From Prorocentrum cordatum (lineage: Eukaryota; Sar; Dinophyceae; Prorocentrales; Prorocentraceae), in the NCBI GenBank assembly GCA_963575745.1, contig CAUYUJ010004347.1, forward strand, positions 377,347-441,346: a DNA stretch of 64,000 bases. The letters are read 5' to 3'. Below are positions 53,101-63,728 of this stretch, in pieces. Both the position numbers and the translations under genes were made by a program. The notes below the pieces were generated by a model. It saw only the letters and a program-made list of their open reading frames with translations, was not told where the DNA came from and did not search any database. Position 1 is the stretch's first letter. The number at the start of each line of letters is the position of its first letter.

Positions 53101-54433
53101 CTCCTTCCCATCTCCCCTTCTCATTTGCTGCCCCTCTCCGTCCCTGCCTGTGTCCTCCTCCTCCTCCTCCTCCTCCTCCTCCGCCTCATCCTCTTCTTAC
53201 GGCTCCACCTCCTACCCTCACCTTCCTCCTCCTGCGCTCCTCCTCTCTCTCGCTGTCTCCTCCTGCTCCTCCTCCGCGCCTCCTCCCCCTCCTCCACCCT
53301 CTGAATGAGGAGGGCAGCCAGACAGGGACAACCTCGCGCTGGCCGCCGCGCCCGTAGAGAATCGTGGGTCCAGACTCCATGATCGACCACTTCAACAGAA
53401 GGCGTTCGGCCTACAAGCAGGATGTGCGCCCCTCCCCGATGTTCGCTCCTCTCTCAATCTTTGCTCGCTCCTCCCTCCTTCCTTCCTCCCCTCCTGCCTT
53501 CTCCTGCTCCTCGACCTTCCCCTCCTCCTTCTTTCTTCTCCTGTCTATCTTCACCTCGCCTACAGTGCCAGGACAGCATTTTAGCTTCAATTCTGGCGTG
53601 GTTGGCTCCAGTGGTCATGAATGGTGGGTGTCGCTGCTTCCTTGTCGACAGATCGAACGCGGACTCGGTGCGCCTCTCGGTACGAGCCATCCTTCCCATT
53701 TCTCCCCCTCATCGCCCATCCTCTGCGCCGCCCTGCTCAACAGTGCTGCTGCTCCTCCGCCTGCTCGTCATCCTCCCTTTCCCTCCTCGTGATGGTCTAT
53801 CCTCCAACCCCGTCAGTAGTTGTTCTAAAAAACGCTGGGGGCGTTTAGTTTCATGTTCAACTTTTTGTGTTGCGGTCGGCCAACACAGAAAACAAGGCAA
53901 CCCAACCCATAGCAAGCACGACACCCGCCAGGCCCAACACGAGCCGAGCACGGCAACCCCAATCATGAAAAACATTGCAGCCCAAAACAGCGCTTCTGTC
54001 ACGCCGCTACGGAAACACAACAAACACGGCATTTTAAGACACAAAGCGTCCCCCCAGCGTTTTTGATAATAGTTGAGCCCCCGCCCTCCGTGTGTCGTCG
54101 AATTCATCGTCCGCTGCTCCTTCCTTCCTCTTCCCTCCTCCCGCAGAGCCTGCCTCTGGCGGCCCACCCTCGTCGGATCCGATGCCCAGTCGAGCTGCCC
54201 GTGAGTCCCTCGCTGTTGCCACGATCGGCATCACCCCAACTGATCTATATTATGTGGTGCGTCTCCCCCCCCCAGGAGTCGGAGGAGGAGGAAGAGGAGG
54301 AGGAGAAGGAGGAGGAGGAGCCCCCCCCCCAAAGGCGACCCGCGCGCTCTCAGAAATCGTGCAGCCTATTCTCGGTGGCGGGCGCCTCTTGGCCATGCCG
54401 CCTGGGGAACGTGACACTACAGGATGCCTGTGC
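53101..54433. other. CT-rich then mixed non-coding DNA
   Basis: (TCC)n and degenerate TCC/CTC to about 53300, CT-rich to 53560, mixed to 54270, then GGA-rich (54272-54325). No supported gene. This stretch directly precedes the spliced-leader copy. Confidence 0.55.
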
Positions 54434-54454
54434 CCGTAGCCATTTTGGCTCAAG
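54434..54454 (+). other. Spliced-leader relic, perfect copy
   Basis: CCGTAGCCATTTTGGCTCAA followed by G is identical to the conserved dinoflagellate spliced leader (all positions after its variable first base). It is followed by TTCCCACC, not by GT, so it is not an SL RNA gene donor site. It marks a cDNA copied from a trans-spliced mRNA. Confidence 0.9.
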
Positions 54455-54485
54455 TTCCCACCCCTTTCGGGGGGTTTGGAGCTTG

Positions 54486-54505
54486 CCGTGGCCATCGTGG
54501 CTCAG
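54486..54505 (+). other. Second, decayed spliced-leader relic
   Basis: CCGTGGCCATCGTGGCTCAG matches the leader at 16 of 20 positions and has the same orientation. It lies 31 bp downstream of the perfect copy. Nested relics of decreasing quality are the expected trace of repeated rounds of trans-splicing and retroposition. At four mismatches a chance match cannot be excluded in GC-rich DNA. Confidence 0.55.
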
Positions 54506-56342
54506 TGGCTCCGCCCGCGAGCGGTCTCATTCGGGGCGCGGGGTGGCGGTGGGGCCGCGGGGCGCGGCGTGCGGGGGTTGTCCTCCTCCCCCCTCGCCTC
54601 CATGGGCCGCCTTGCCGGTGGCCCGCTTGCGGCCTGGCTGGGGCCAGGCGGCGAGCAGGTCGGGTACCTCGTGGAGGCGGCGGTGCGCGCGGCGGTGGTG
54701 GCAGCGCCACGCCGCAAGGTGCAGCCGCTGTCGGAGGTGCGGCGGTGGAGCCAGCGCTCCGCTGGGCGGGTTCCGCCGGGCGCGCCGCCCAGCAGGTGCC
54801 TGAAGCTCCCAGGGCGGGGGATGCGTCGTCGGTGGGCGGCCATGCGGCGGCTGCTGTGGGGAAGGGGAACGAGGCGCTGTGCGAGCCGCCCGAAGGCGGC
54901 GAGGGGGCCCAGGACGAGTACGACATTGGCTCGGAGACCGGGTCGGTGGACTCCGACTGGGAGCGCAGGGGCGTATGTTACGAGGCCTTGCCAGAGTTGC
55001 GCAGCCTCCAGCAGGAGCGCGACGAGGCGCTCGACCTGGCGTCCGAGCTGGCCGAGGAGTGCATGGAGTTGCGGGCGTTGGTTTTGCAGGGCAGGTCACG
55101 GGTTCCCGTGGACCTCGGCGGGCTTTTCGCGGTGCTGGCCGAGGCCGAGGCCGAGGCCGACGGCATCAAGGCCGAGGCCGCTGGGGACGCCGCTGGGGCT
55201 GCCAGGGCCGCCGCGGGCGGCGGGGCCAGGATTCTGGGCCCAGAGCGCGGCGACCCAGAATCGCCCCAGCACGCTGCCGAGGCCGCCGGGGACGCCGCCA
55301 GGGCCGCCGCGGGCGGCGGGGCCAGGATTCTGGGCCCAGAGCGCGGCGACCCAGAATCGCTCCCGCATGGCAGGCCGCCGACGTGGTGGCGCTTTGTGGA
55401 CGGCGCCTGGCGCGCTGACCAGGGCCCTGCCGCGGGAGCTGTGGTTGCAGGGCCCATGGGAGGCGCGGCAGTGGGCCAGCATGTGGACGGCGACGTTGGC
55501 AGGGTGAGCGACCTTGTGAAGCAGGTGTTCGTAGTCGACGGAGAGACTGACGAGGAGGCCGGCGGCGCCCAGGCGGCGCAGAGTCGGTGAGCGAGTTCGT
55601 GCCAGGGGAGCCCGAGGCTTATTATGACAGCGCAAGGGCAGACCCTGATGCCGCTGCGTCCGAGACACCGTCCTCGGAAGGCAGCGATGGCGTGGCGGCG
55701 GCCAGCGATGCGAGCATCGTGGCCGAGGTACGGGGCGCAGGTAAGGGCAAGCGCGAGCAGCGCAGGCGCTGGGCCGATGACTGGGACGACCAGGTCGACG
55801 GCGGCATGGTGCTGCTGCCGGCAGTGCCAGCGTGGCCGGCGTTGGCCAGCGGGCTGGACGGCGAGCACCTGCCCCTCCACGCGTCGCAGAACCAGGCCGC
55901 GTACCAGAGGGCGGCGGACGCGATGGCCGAGCGGAAACTCGCCGGCGACGCCCTCGGGGAGCTGCCGCCGAAGGCCGCGCGAAGCACGGCCGCGCGGGCA
56001 GCTTGCTGCGCGGTGCTCGGGGTCCTTGTTCTCGTGCCGCCCGACGCGGAGGGCCCGCTCGATGAGCCGAGGGAGCCGACCTGGGGCAGGGAGCCGCCCG
56101 TGCGGGGCCATCCCCAGGGCGAGCAGTGGACTCGCCTGGCAGCCAGGTGCAGCAAGGTGCAAATTGGGCCCATGCACCACCGGCTCCTGGGAGAGACGCT
56201 ACAGAGCCTGGCGGGGGCCCAGTACCAGAAGGGGACCAAGGAACATCTCGAGCAGCGTTTCGTCTGCCTCGAAGGCTTCGTGCAGGCTGCTGAGGGCGTT
56301 GCAATGGGAAGAGATTCCATTTGGCGTGTGGACAGAGCCTGA

Positions 56343-57020
56343 GTGATTTGAGCAGAGGTTTGCAGTGCATCTTGAATTGTATGAGTATGCTCTTGATGGC
56401 GAGCTTATGTCTGCCGCAGTGCGTGCTTTCAGATATCAGTTAGCGCGTCGTTGCCTGGCAATCAAAGGAGTGGCGGAAGATGGCTGAGGCCGTGGACTCC
56501 CGAGGGGGCTTAAATTCCGTAAGGGCGGGCGCACCGAGCCCGTCTTTGTGGTCAGTGGGAAACAACCACACATGATGCCTGTGCTCTTTGGTGAGCGTTT
56601 TTTAATCACTGTTTTGCCGATCGGCGCGGGCCCTCGTACCCCCCCCCCCACCCTCCTCCTCGGAGTAAATCTTGGCTGTTTTTTGGCCCCTGTTTCGGGC
56701 AGGCGGAGTCTCTCCCGTAGGACCCAGTGCTGCAAACAGTGGCATTGAGCAGTGTTCCGGAGCCAGACCCCCCTTCCTTCCCGCCCAATGTCAAAACGCC
56801 GCCTAAGAAAACGTGCACTTGTGCGTTCCTTATTCATCGTTCCTTAGGTCAGGCCGATGACTGCACAGGATGCTTCTGCTCTTGGTTCGATTCGGACGAG
56901 CGCCTCCAAGGAGGACGCATTGTACGTAGTACCAGTAGATCCTTCTCACCCGGAAAGCCCGAAGGGCCAAGGTTTATCGGAAGCCTTGAGACGGGGGCCA
57001 GCGCAAACGAGGGTCAGCCA
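56343..57020. other. Non-coding stretch after the retrogene
   Basis: Mixed sequence. I see neither a poly(A) remnant nor a recognisable gene. There is a poly-C run near 56641. Confidence 0.5.
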
Positions 57021-57027
57021 GAGCACC

Positions 57028-57240
57028 CGAGGAGGAGGAGGAGGAGGAGGAGGAGGAGGAGCAGGGGGAGGAGGAGAAGGAGGAGGAGGAGGAGGAGGAG
57101 GAGGGGGAGGAGGAGGAGGAGGAGGAGGACGAGGAGGAGGAGGAGGAGGAGGATCGAGGATGGAGGAGGAGGAGGAGGAGGAGGAGGAGGAGGAGGAGGA
57201 GGAGGAGGAGGAGGATCGAGGATCGAGGAGGAGGAGAGGG
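57028..57240. repeat. (GGA)n tract
   Basis: GGA triplets with two GATCGAGGAT interruptions near 57151 and 57214. Confidence 0.95.
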
Positions 57241-57274
57241 CGGAGCTGGCATGGCGGCGGGACTTGTCGCAGGT

Positions 57275-57365
57275 AGCTGGGTTGCAGGATCCTGCAGGAT
57301 CTTGCAGGTTCTTTCGCATTGACCCGGGTCAGGGCGCAGGATCTGGCAGGATTTTGCAGGTTTCT
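57275..57365. repeat. Degenerate TTGCAGGATCC repeats
   Basis: TTGCAGGATCCTGCAGGATC, TTGCAGG, then CGCAGGATCTGGCAGGATTT and TGCAGG form a short degenerate tandem repeat of 8-11 bp. Confidence 0.7.
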
Positions 57366-57599
57366 GCAAGGCTTGACTGACCGAGGTCTGAATTGACCCG
57401 GGTCCGAAAATCCTTGAGGCTTTGCTGTCGGGCCAAGGCTCACTCAAGGAATTCGCATGTCGCAGATCGGCTCAAGTGAGGTTCCTGGTTTGCCTTGCGA
57501 CGATTTGATTCGGACAACGGGCGGGGAAATCTCACCGACTCCGAAGGACCTCTCAGGAACCCACGAATGTGGCGACACCTGCGAAGTTCGTAGCCGGTC

Positions 57600-57930
57600 A
57601 GGGAGCAGCGATGCATCGTCTGGGTGCGCGTGGCCCCCGACTCCGCTGGACCTCCCAGGAGCCCGCGAGAGTGCCGACAGTTGCGCTTTTCGCAGCCACC
57701 CGAGGTCCCCGTCTGGGTGCGCGTGGCCCCCGACTCCGTTGGACATCCCAGGAGCCTACGACAATTTAGGCAGTTGCGCAGTTCGCAGCCACCGAGGGAG
57801 CAGCGAGGTCTCGTCTGGGTGCGCGTGGCCCCCGACTCCGCTGGACCCCCCAGGAGCCCGCGAAAATGGCGACAGTCGCGCAGTTCGCAGCCACCGATGG
57901 GAGCAGCGAGGTCCCCGTCTGGGTCCGCGC
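57600..57930. repeat. Tandem repeat, period about 93-104 bp
   Basis: GTCTGGGTGCGCGTGGCCCC recurs at 57618, 57711 and 57813, with a partial copy at 57917. Units also share CGACTCCG, GGACC/GGACAT, CCAGGAGCC and TTCGCAGCCACC. The plus frame across it (SGCAWPPTPLD repeats) reflects the tandem structure. Confidence 0.88.
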
Positions 57931-60130
57931 GTCCTGAGGAGATATCGTGGCTCCCAGCGAGGCTGGGAGCTGCACAATTGTTGGCATCGTCGTGCGCAAG
58001 AGTGTGGCCTGTCTTCCAATGCGTTCCTTTAAAAAGGCACTTCGTTCAATTGATGCCTTGCGTGGGGAAGGGGTTGGTACGTCCCGGGTAATTTGTTGAG
58101 ACCACGAAAGATACGTATATTGTTCGTAGATCCACGAACGTGAGTTGCATTATGTTGTGGATTCGGCGGAACAGATACATTCAGGCGTCGATATACTCGA
58201 GTCCTGGCTTGTCACTCGCCCCTCGCGGTCTCGCCCTTGCTGTTGCCATTCCGACTCGTCTTGTCCCACATGCGTTGTAGGTGTTGGCCTTGCGTCTTCT
58301 CCACGTCTTTCCCCCGCGTCCTTCCCCCCGCATCCCTGGCCCGGGGTTGCGTATGGCACGGTTGATCCCCTATGGGTGGATCAGTGTCCTTGGCTTCTGA
58401 GTGGGCCGGCCGCGCTTATTTCCCGCTTTCCGCTCTTCGACCTTCCACGCCTCGGCGCTGCGCGCGAAGCCGCGACGCCAAAAGTGTTCCACCTTTGCCG
58501 AGTCGCACTTCGCGCAATGTTGACTAGAAGCAGGCGTTTCCAGTTTCAGCCTCGGCTGAATTACGATGGAATCATGGGGTAAGATTCCCTCAGTCTGTCG
58601 GGCAGGGCAGTGCCAGTCGAACGGCCCGAGGAGTTCAGGAAGCGGCTACTGCTAGACGACGACGGTGTTGGCGTACCAAGCCCGCGCACGAAGGCACCGC
58701 CGAGGAAGGGGTCAGAGTGCACAGCCTGCACTGTGCGCGGAGATGACGGAGCTGGGAATCGTCTCCGCGAGCAGTGGGCCTGGGATTACCTGAGGACGCC
58801 GAGGTGCACCCCCTCCCCCTTCTGCAGTTGTGGACAAGAGTGAGGAGCGCTCAGGCATTTAGGGGGCGCGAGACTCATGCGGGTCGCGGGGCGTGTGGCG
58901 GTTGGCGCTGATCTCGGGCGGGTCGTCGGCGAGTCTCGGGCCAGTAGCCGGCGGGTCGCGGGGCGGATCGCGAGATTGGGTGCGGGGCGACGGCAAGAAT
59001 TATGGTAACAGGATCGACAATCCACACTGCGGGACTCCATCACAGCCCCGCACCCATGGACAGTCCAAGCCCGTTCGGCCACCTCGGTAGGGTAAAGTTT
59101 GAGGTGCTGGTAGATCCTGTCCCCAATCCCCCGACCTACAAGGCTCAAAGAACTTCTGTCTTCAGGCAAAAGCAACCAGGTCCGGTCGGAGTGCCCGATC
59201 CTTGGTCGTCGACGACAAATAAAGCAGCACTATGTTTTCGGCCAGTTGTCGTTCCCGCTCTCCCTCCTCAGGGGAGGTGATGGTCTTGGCTTATTGATCT
59301 GGGGATTTCGCTTCTTGCATGGGCCGCGCGCCATGCTGCGTCTCATCGAGAGGCACGTGGGGGGCGACTGGGAGCTTCCACCTCGTCCAGACAGAAAGGC
59401 GGGAACAAGGGGGTAGATTGGCGGCGCTCGCCAGGGGTAGCGTGATGGAGGCGGCCTTGTAAGAAGGTCGGGGGCTTCTGTGAAAGCAGGTGCGCTCCTC
59501 AGGGTCCCTTCCGGCTTTTGAGACACCTTCTTAGAAGTGTCCGGGGTCTTCTGAGAAGGCCCGCGCCTTCTAAGAAGTCCTTTGGTTTGTCAGAGTGCCA
59601 CCACCCTCGTGCCACCCCCAGGGAGGGGCAAGGATATGAGGTGCGGGGGGATCCCTCTCCGCAGACGACAGCCTTCTGGCGGGATTGAGCGCATCCTCAG
59701 CTTCGAGTGGGGCCTTTTTGAATGATCGTGTTGCAGGTGCATGCGTCGGTGGGCCCAAGGAGGGCCAGAAGCAAGTGAGCAGCCTGACTGGGGGGCAGGC
59801 GAGGGAGAGCTCGCCCTTTCAAGCACTCCTGGTCCCGGAGTGGGGGGAGGGAGCAGCAGGGGGAATGGCGTGAACAAAGGCGACGAGAGTAACATGGAAC
59901 AGTGGAAGACTGGAAACAGAAAGGAATGAGGGAGGGGAAACGCGCTAGGGGGAAGCAGTAGAGGAAGAATGATGGGGGAGGCACTGGAAGGGGAGGAGGG
60001 AGAGGTCAAGGAGGGGGCAAGTGCCGACGGAAACAGTGAAGCACGGGGAGGGGGGGAAGAGCGGAAGAGGGCATGGGGCGAAGGATGGGGGGAGGGGACG
60101 GAAGGTCCCGGCGCAAGTCATTGGGGTCAG
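57931..60130. other. Non-coding stretch, locally repetitive
   Basis: At 58448 a CACGCCTCGGCGCTGCGCGC, then GAAGCCGCGAC segment resembles one near 30647. 58870-58980 has GCGGGTCGCGGGGCG repeats. 59510-59580 has CCTTCTTAGAAG, CTTCTGAGAAGG and CCTTCTAAGAAG in series. 59790-60110 is G-rich. I recognise no gene or RNA. Confidence 0.55.
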
Positions 60131-60132
60131 TC

Positions 60133-60285
60133 CGAAGCGGGTCCGCCCATGCTACCACGCCGTGGAGAGCTTGGCTTTTCAATTCAAAAACTCATAAACC
60201 AATTGCTTTAACACAAAAACCAGTTGTTTGAATTCAGAAACTAGTTTTTTTTTGAATTCAGAAGCGAAGCGGGTCCGCCCATGCT
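60133..60285. repeat. AT-rich 111-bp segment between 21-bp direct repeats
   Basis: CGAAGCGGGTCCGCCCATGC followed by T occurs at 60133 and again at 60265. The DNA between includes TTCAATTCAAAAACTC, GAATTCAGAAACTAG, a T run and GAATTCAGAAG, in marked contrast to the GC-rich surroundings. Confidence 0.85.
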
Positions 60286-60329
60286 GCTCTGGGTGCCCGG
60301 GGCGGGGGAGCGTGCCGCGGCCGGCCCGC

Positions 60330-60560
60330 TCGGCGACGTGGCCCCGGGCGACCCGGGTCCGCGCAGAGTTGGGCAGGCTCAAGTCGGGCCTGTCCCTCTA
60401 CAGGTGGCCGATTCAAATATAGTCAAAAACCGCCTGTAGGGGGACATGCCCGACTTGAGGGTAGGCGCGTCCCCGAGGATGGGTGGACATGACCCCGGGT
60501 GACCTGGGTCAGCGCAGATTTTGGGTAGGCGCGTCCACGAGGATGGGGGGGGGATGGTCG
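60330..60560. repeat. Inverted pair of CCTGTAGGGGGACA motif and duplicated flanks
   Basis: AAGTCGGGCCTGTCCCTCTA plus CAGG (about 60380-60403) is inverted relative to CCTGTAGGGGGACATGCCCG plus ACTT (about 60431-60454), across about 27 bp. GGCGCGTCCCCGAGGATGGG and GGCGCGTCCACGAGGATGGG lie at about 60464 and 60527. GACCCGGGTCCGCGCAGA recurs as GACCTGGGTCAGCGCAGA. The motif is shared with 12000-12415. Confidence 0.8.
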
Positions 60561-60758
60561 AAGACGAAACAAACACACATAAACATCAACTTTTTGGCCC
60601 TCCGCGCGGATTTCTTGGATCCGCGCCTGGGGCCCCCCGGTGGCGGCTCCAGCGCTGCCTCTGGCGCGCTCCGCGCGCCAGGGAGGGGGGTCCAGCGTGA
60701 ATCCAAGAAATCCGCGCGGAGTGCCAAAAGTTTACGTTGATGTGTTTGTTCCGTCTTC
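60560..60758. mobile_element. Second inverted-repeat (MITE-like) family, complete copy
   Basis: Left GAAGACGAAACAAACAC, ATCAACTTTTTGGC and CTCCGCGCGGATTTCTTGGA; right TCCAAGAAATCCGCGCGGAG, GCCAAAAGTTTACGTTGATG and GTGTTTGTTCCGTCTTC. The arms are about 55 bp and roughly 85-90% alike. The centre contains GGCGCGCTCCGCGCGCC. Partial copies occur at 27750-27905 and 14895-14930. No target duplication is clear to me. Confidence 0.8.
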
Positions 60759-63546
60759 TAGATTGGCAAGTTGTCGTTGAGGGCGGGGAGCGGAAGACGT
60801 AGCCCGAGTCACAGATGCTTCGGGTGCCATTGGACGTCCTGGGTCACTTCTCTTTGCCCCTCTCCCTCACCGCCTCCACGTGCGAACGAGGTAAAGTAGA
60901 AGCGGAAGGTGTGACGTTACAGCCAAGACTCCCAAGTAAGGACCATTCTGGCTCGGGGAGGCTCTGGCTTTAGGACCGCTCCTAAGATCCAGGTTTTAGG
61001 GGCCCGATTCGCATCTAGGAAAGGGAACCGATTATTCGCGGCCGAGGCATGCCGTGGTCAACAACAAAAAACTCTGCGTTTCCTTATTCGGCCTGTCCTA
61101 TGGCAGCCCGATGTGCGGATTTGGCTCGCGCTGCGAATGAATATAGGCCGCGAGTGCGAGCGCGGCCGGCGGTTTCAAGAAGAAAAACCCATACAGACCA
61201 CGCTCTGTGTACGAGGAGTGGAGGGAGTAGGGGGGAGGGTGGGGAGACGGGGGAAAGCGTGGGGCCAGGGAGGGCGGCAGTGGACGAGGTCGTCGTCGAA
61301 CGTCGGATGCAGCGTCCGGCTGCTCTCGCAGAGGGGACGAGGATGTGATGAGGGAAGGCGGTAGGCCCAGTGGACCACCTCCGTCGCCGTCCTCGTCCTC
61401 GTCCTCGTCGTCACCGTCCTCGTCATCGCCCGTGGCCGCCGTCGTCGATCCGACAGAGCCTTGAGGCTGGCAGAGGACGGGCAACAGTCAAGTGCTCGGC
61501 GCGGCCCCCCGCCGAGGCCGCCGGCAGCCCTCGGAGCTGGCGGAGCCCGCGGAGCTCCCTGCGGGCCCGTACCATGGCGACCACGGGAGTCGGCTCTCCG
61601 AGGCCCGGTCGGCGGGTGGGGCATCGCAGCGTTCCCAGAGATCCCGGCGACGCAGTCTTCTCGCAACCAGCGATCTGGACTTGTGTCGGGCCCCGGGGCC
61701 ATCACGGATCCATCCGGCATTGGCGCTGAACGGTTGCTCACGGTGTTGTCGTTTTGTCAAGTCATCGGATCTCAGGGATCGCCCATGATAATCGCCGATG
61801 CGGATCCGATCGCCCGCCCTTCTCGGGAGCGTGCGACGATCTACCGATCGCGTCGGGGGCTCGGTACCTGAGGCACTTAGAGACAATGTTTAAATCCCTT
61901 GGCGATAACGGGCGTGACCGGGGGGGGGTAGGGAGGGGGCTGTTAACGTCGCGATTCGCGCTGGCGCCGTGTGGGAGTGCGTAGCTAATTCCTTGACGGC
62001 GCCAGAGCGATTCGTGACGTTACCAGGGAGGGTGTCTGGGCGGGGCTGACCACGGGCTTGAGAGTGAATTGGTGGCGCAGTTCCTTTCGTACTGTCTGGA
62101 ACAGTGTCCTGGAGAGAAGCAGCCGCGGGTGTCTGCCTCGTTCCCCCTCTCCAGGGTCAGGGGGGGCAGAGGGGGCGTTCGTCGAGGTGGGCTCGCGAGG
62201 TTTCTGATTTGCCCGGAGTGCGAGGCCTTCTGTCCTTCCCGTTGTTTGCAGCAGTTTTTCTTGCCTTGGGGTGCGTCCCAGCAGCAAAACTCCTCGCCGA
62301 GAACGTTCCGGGGGTGCCTGGGTCTTCTCTAAGGGCCGCCGGAGGCCCGAGTGGTAGCTCGAACTCCACCTCCCTTACGGCCCATGACCCGATCGATCCA
62401 GGTCGGTATCGATTCCAGCTGTCTCGATCCGATTCGATTACGAGATTCTTGCCTTCTCCTCCTCCCAGGCGCTTTTCTGTTCCTGCTGCTACAGGCTCGC
62501 TTGGGCACTCTGTCCCCGTCTTTGCCAGCTCCTCCGTTTACTTTTCTGCATTGTCTTCCCTCTCATTTCTCTTAATAAGCCGGTTTGTTCAGACTTTCTA
62601 GTCCTCCCGCGTCGTCGTCATCCCTGTCCCCCTCTCCATCTCCCCGTCCCGTCCACCGTGTCTGATCCTTGGCGTCGGGCCTCGGAATGAAAATTGGCGC
62701 TGGCTCCTTGCAGGCACAAGAACATGAAGGAGTACTCGCGAGTGCTCACCTCATCAATTGCGGCTCCTTCGTTACGTAGAAATGCTTCGTATCCTCTTGA
62801 TGGCCACTCCGACGAGGGCGATTCTAACAGACTGTCGAGGCAGGTGCCGGTGTTGCCGTTGAACCCCTCTCGGGACAGCCCATTCGGTGGTGCGGGGACA
62901 AGTTCGTCCGAAATTGAACTGTTGTACGACTTCACCAGGTCTACGTCGCCTACGCATTCAGTGGTGAAGGAACAGATATTGGCTTCCAGAGACGTCGTGG
63001 AACACTTGGGTGAGGACACTTGATTTTTTGAGCGGGCACTAGTTAGCCATTGTCGCCAGTAATTGCCAGAGCCGTTTCGAGTGACCACAGGTCATCCGGT
63101 TGTGGACGTCATGCCTGGAGAATATGGGATCTTGCAGGCCCTGGGCGGCCAGGCGCGGCGAGACCAGACAGGCGAGATCATGGCACTGCAAGATAACAAT
63201 CAGCGCCGACGCGCATATGAACGCACTACATGTCAGATCAGATCAAGGCACAGCGAGGCAAGGCAGGCCAAACCAATCGGAAGTCCCAGTACACATGAAA
63301 TAACAATAATTCCGACGCGAGTGCTGGATGTGAAGGGGGGGCAGGGCGATGTGGACGCACACGTGCACGACTATATCCATGGGATCCGCAGAGAAGACGC
63401 TCAGCGCGTTCAAGTGATGGCGAGCGTGGGGCAGGAGACAGACAGCTGGGCAGAGCAGCACGGCGGGCAGCGCGACGTTTGGCGAACCGGGGTCGGCCGA
63501 GACCTAACCAGGGCAGAGCAAGCCACCGTGAAGGGCACACGTGAGC
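60759..63546. other. Non-coding stretch, nothing recognised
   Basis: Mixed sequence with several short open frames on both strands, none resembling a known family. A TCCTCGTCCTCG-type run lies near 61390. GGCGCCGTGTGGGAGTGCGT and GACGGCGCCAGAGCG flank 61968-62012. I can support no gene here. Confidence 0.5.
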
Positions 63547-63728
63547 ATACAGTGGGGGCCCATGCCAAGAAACACCTTGCTTGCCTCCAGGGTGCCCTGG
63601 GTTTCTTGTGTTTCGATGGTTCTGCGATTGGGAGCGTGACATTCCCACACCAACAGTCAATGGACGTCCTGGGGTCTCAGGGTTGGGTTTCTTGTGGAGG
63701 GTTTCTTGTGGTCGGGCCCCCACTGTAT
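63547..63728. mobile_element. Third inverted-repeat element
   Basis: ATACAGTGGGGGCCC at 63547 is repeated inverted at 63714-63728. Similarity extends inward to CCAAGAAACACC / GGGTTTCTTGTGG. The flanks share GGGCAC..GTGAGCA (63535 on the left, 63736 on the right), which may be a long target duplication or a pre-existing tandem unit. CAGTGGGG-type ends occur in hAT elements, but an 8-bp duplication is not evident. Confidence 0.65.

Larger units (their letters stand above)
54434..56342 (+). pseudogene. Spliced-leader-marked retrogene, unknown acidic/helical protein, frameshifted
   Basis: Two frames share one product. The first, open to a TGA at 55588-55590, becomes clearly protein-like from about 54860: GKGNEALCEPPEGGEGAQDE, YDIGSETGSVDSDWERRGVC, ALPELRSLQQERDEALDLAS (coiled coil). 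It then carries two copies of GGGARILGPERGDPES (about 55220-55262 and 55315-55355) and WRFVDGAWRADQGP. The second frame starts at 55587 (SEFVPGEPEAYYDSARADPD) and continues with KGKREQRRRWADDWDDQVDG, HASQNQAAYQRAADAMAERK and GPMHHRLLGETLQSLAGAQY to a TGA at 56340-56342. Their abutment suggests a one-base shift near 55585, though GTGAGC there could also be a retained splice donor. The true start is uncertain; the first ATG after the leader is at 54601. The spliced leader shows descent from a processed mRNA. I do not recognise the family. Confidence 0.6.

Noticed and set aside
54434-54454. A spliced-leader RNA gene
   Set aside because: The base after the leader is T, not a GT splice donor, and no Sm-site or short structured transcript region follows. 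A relic in a retrocopy fits better.
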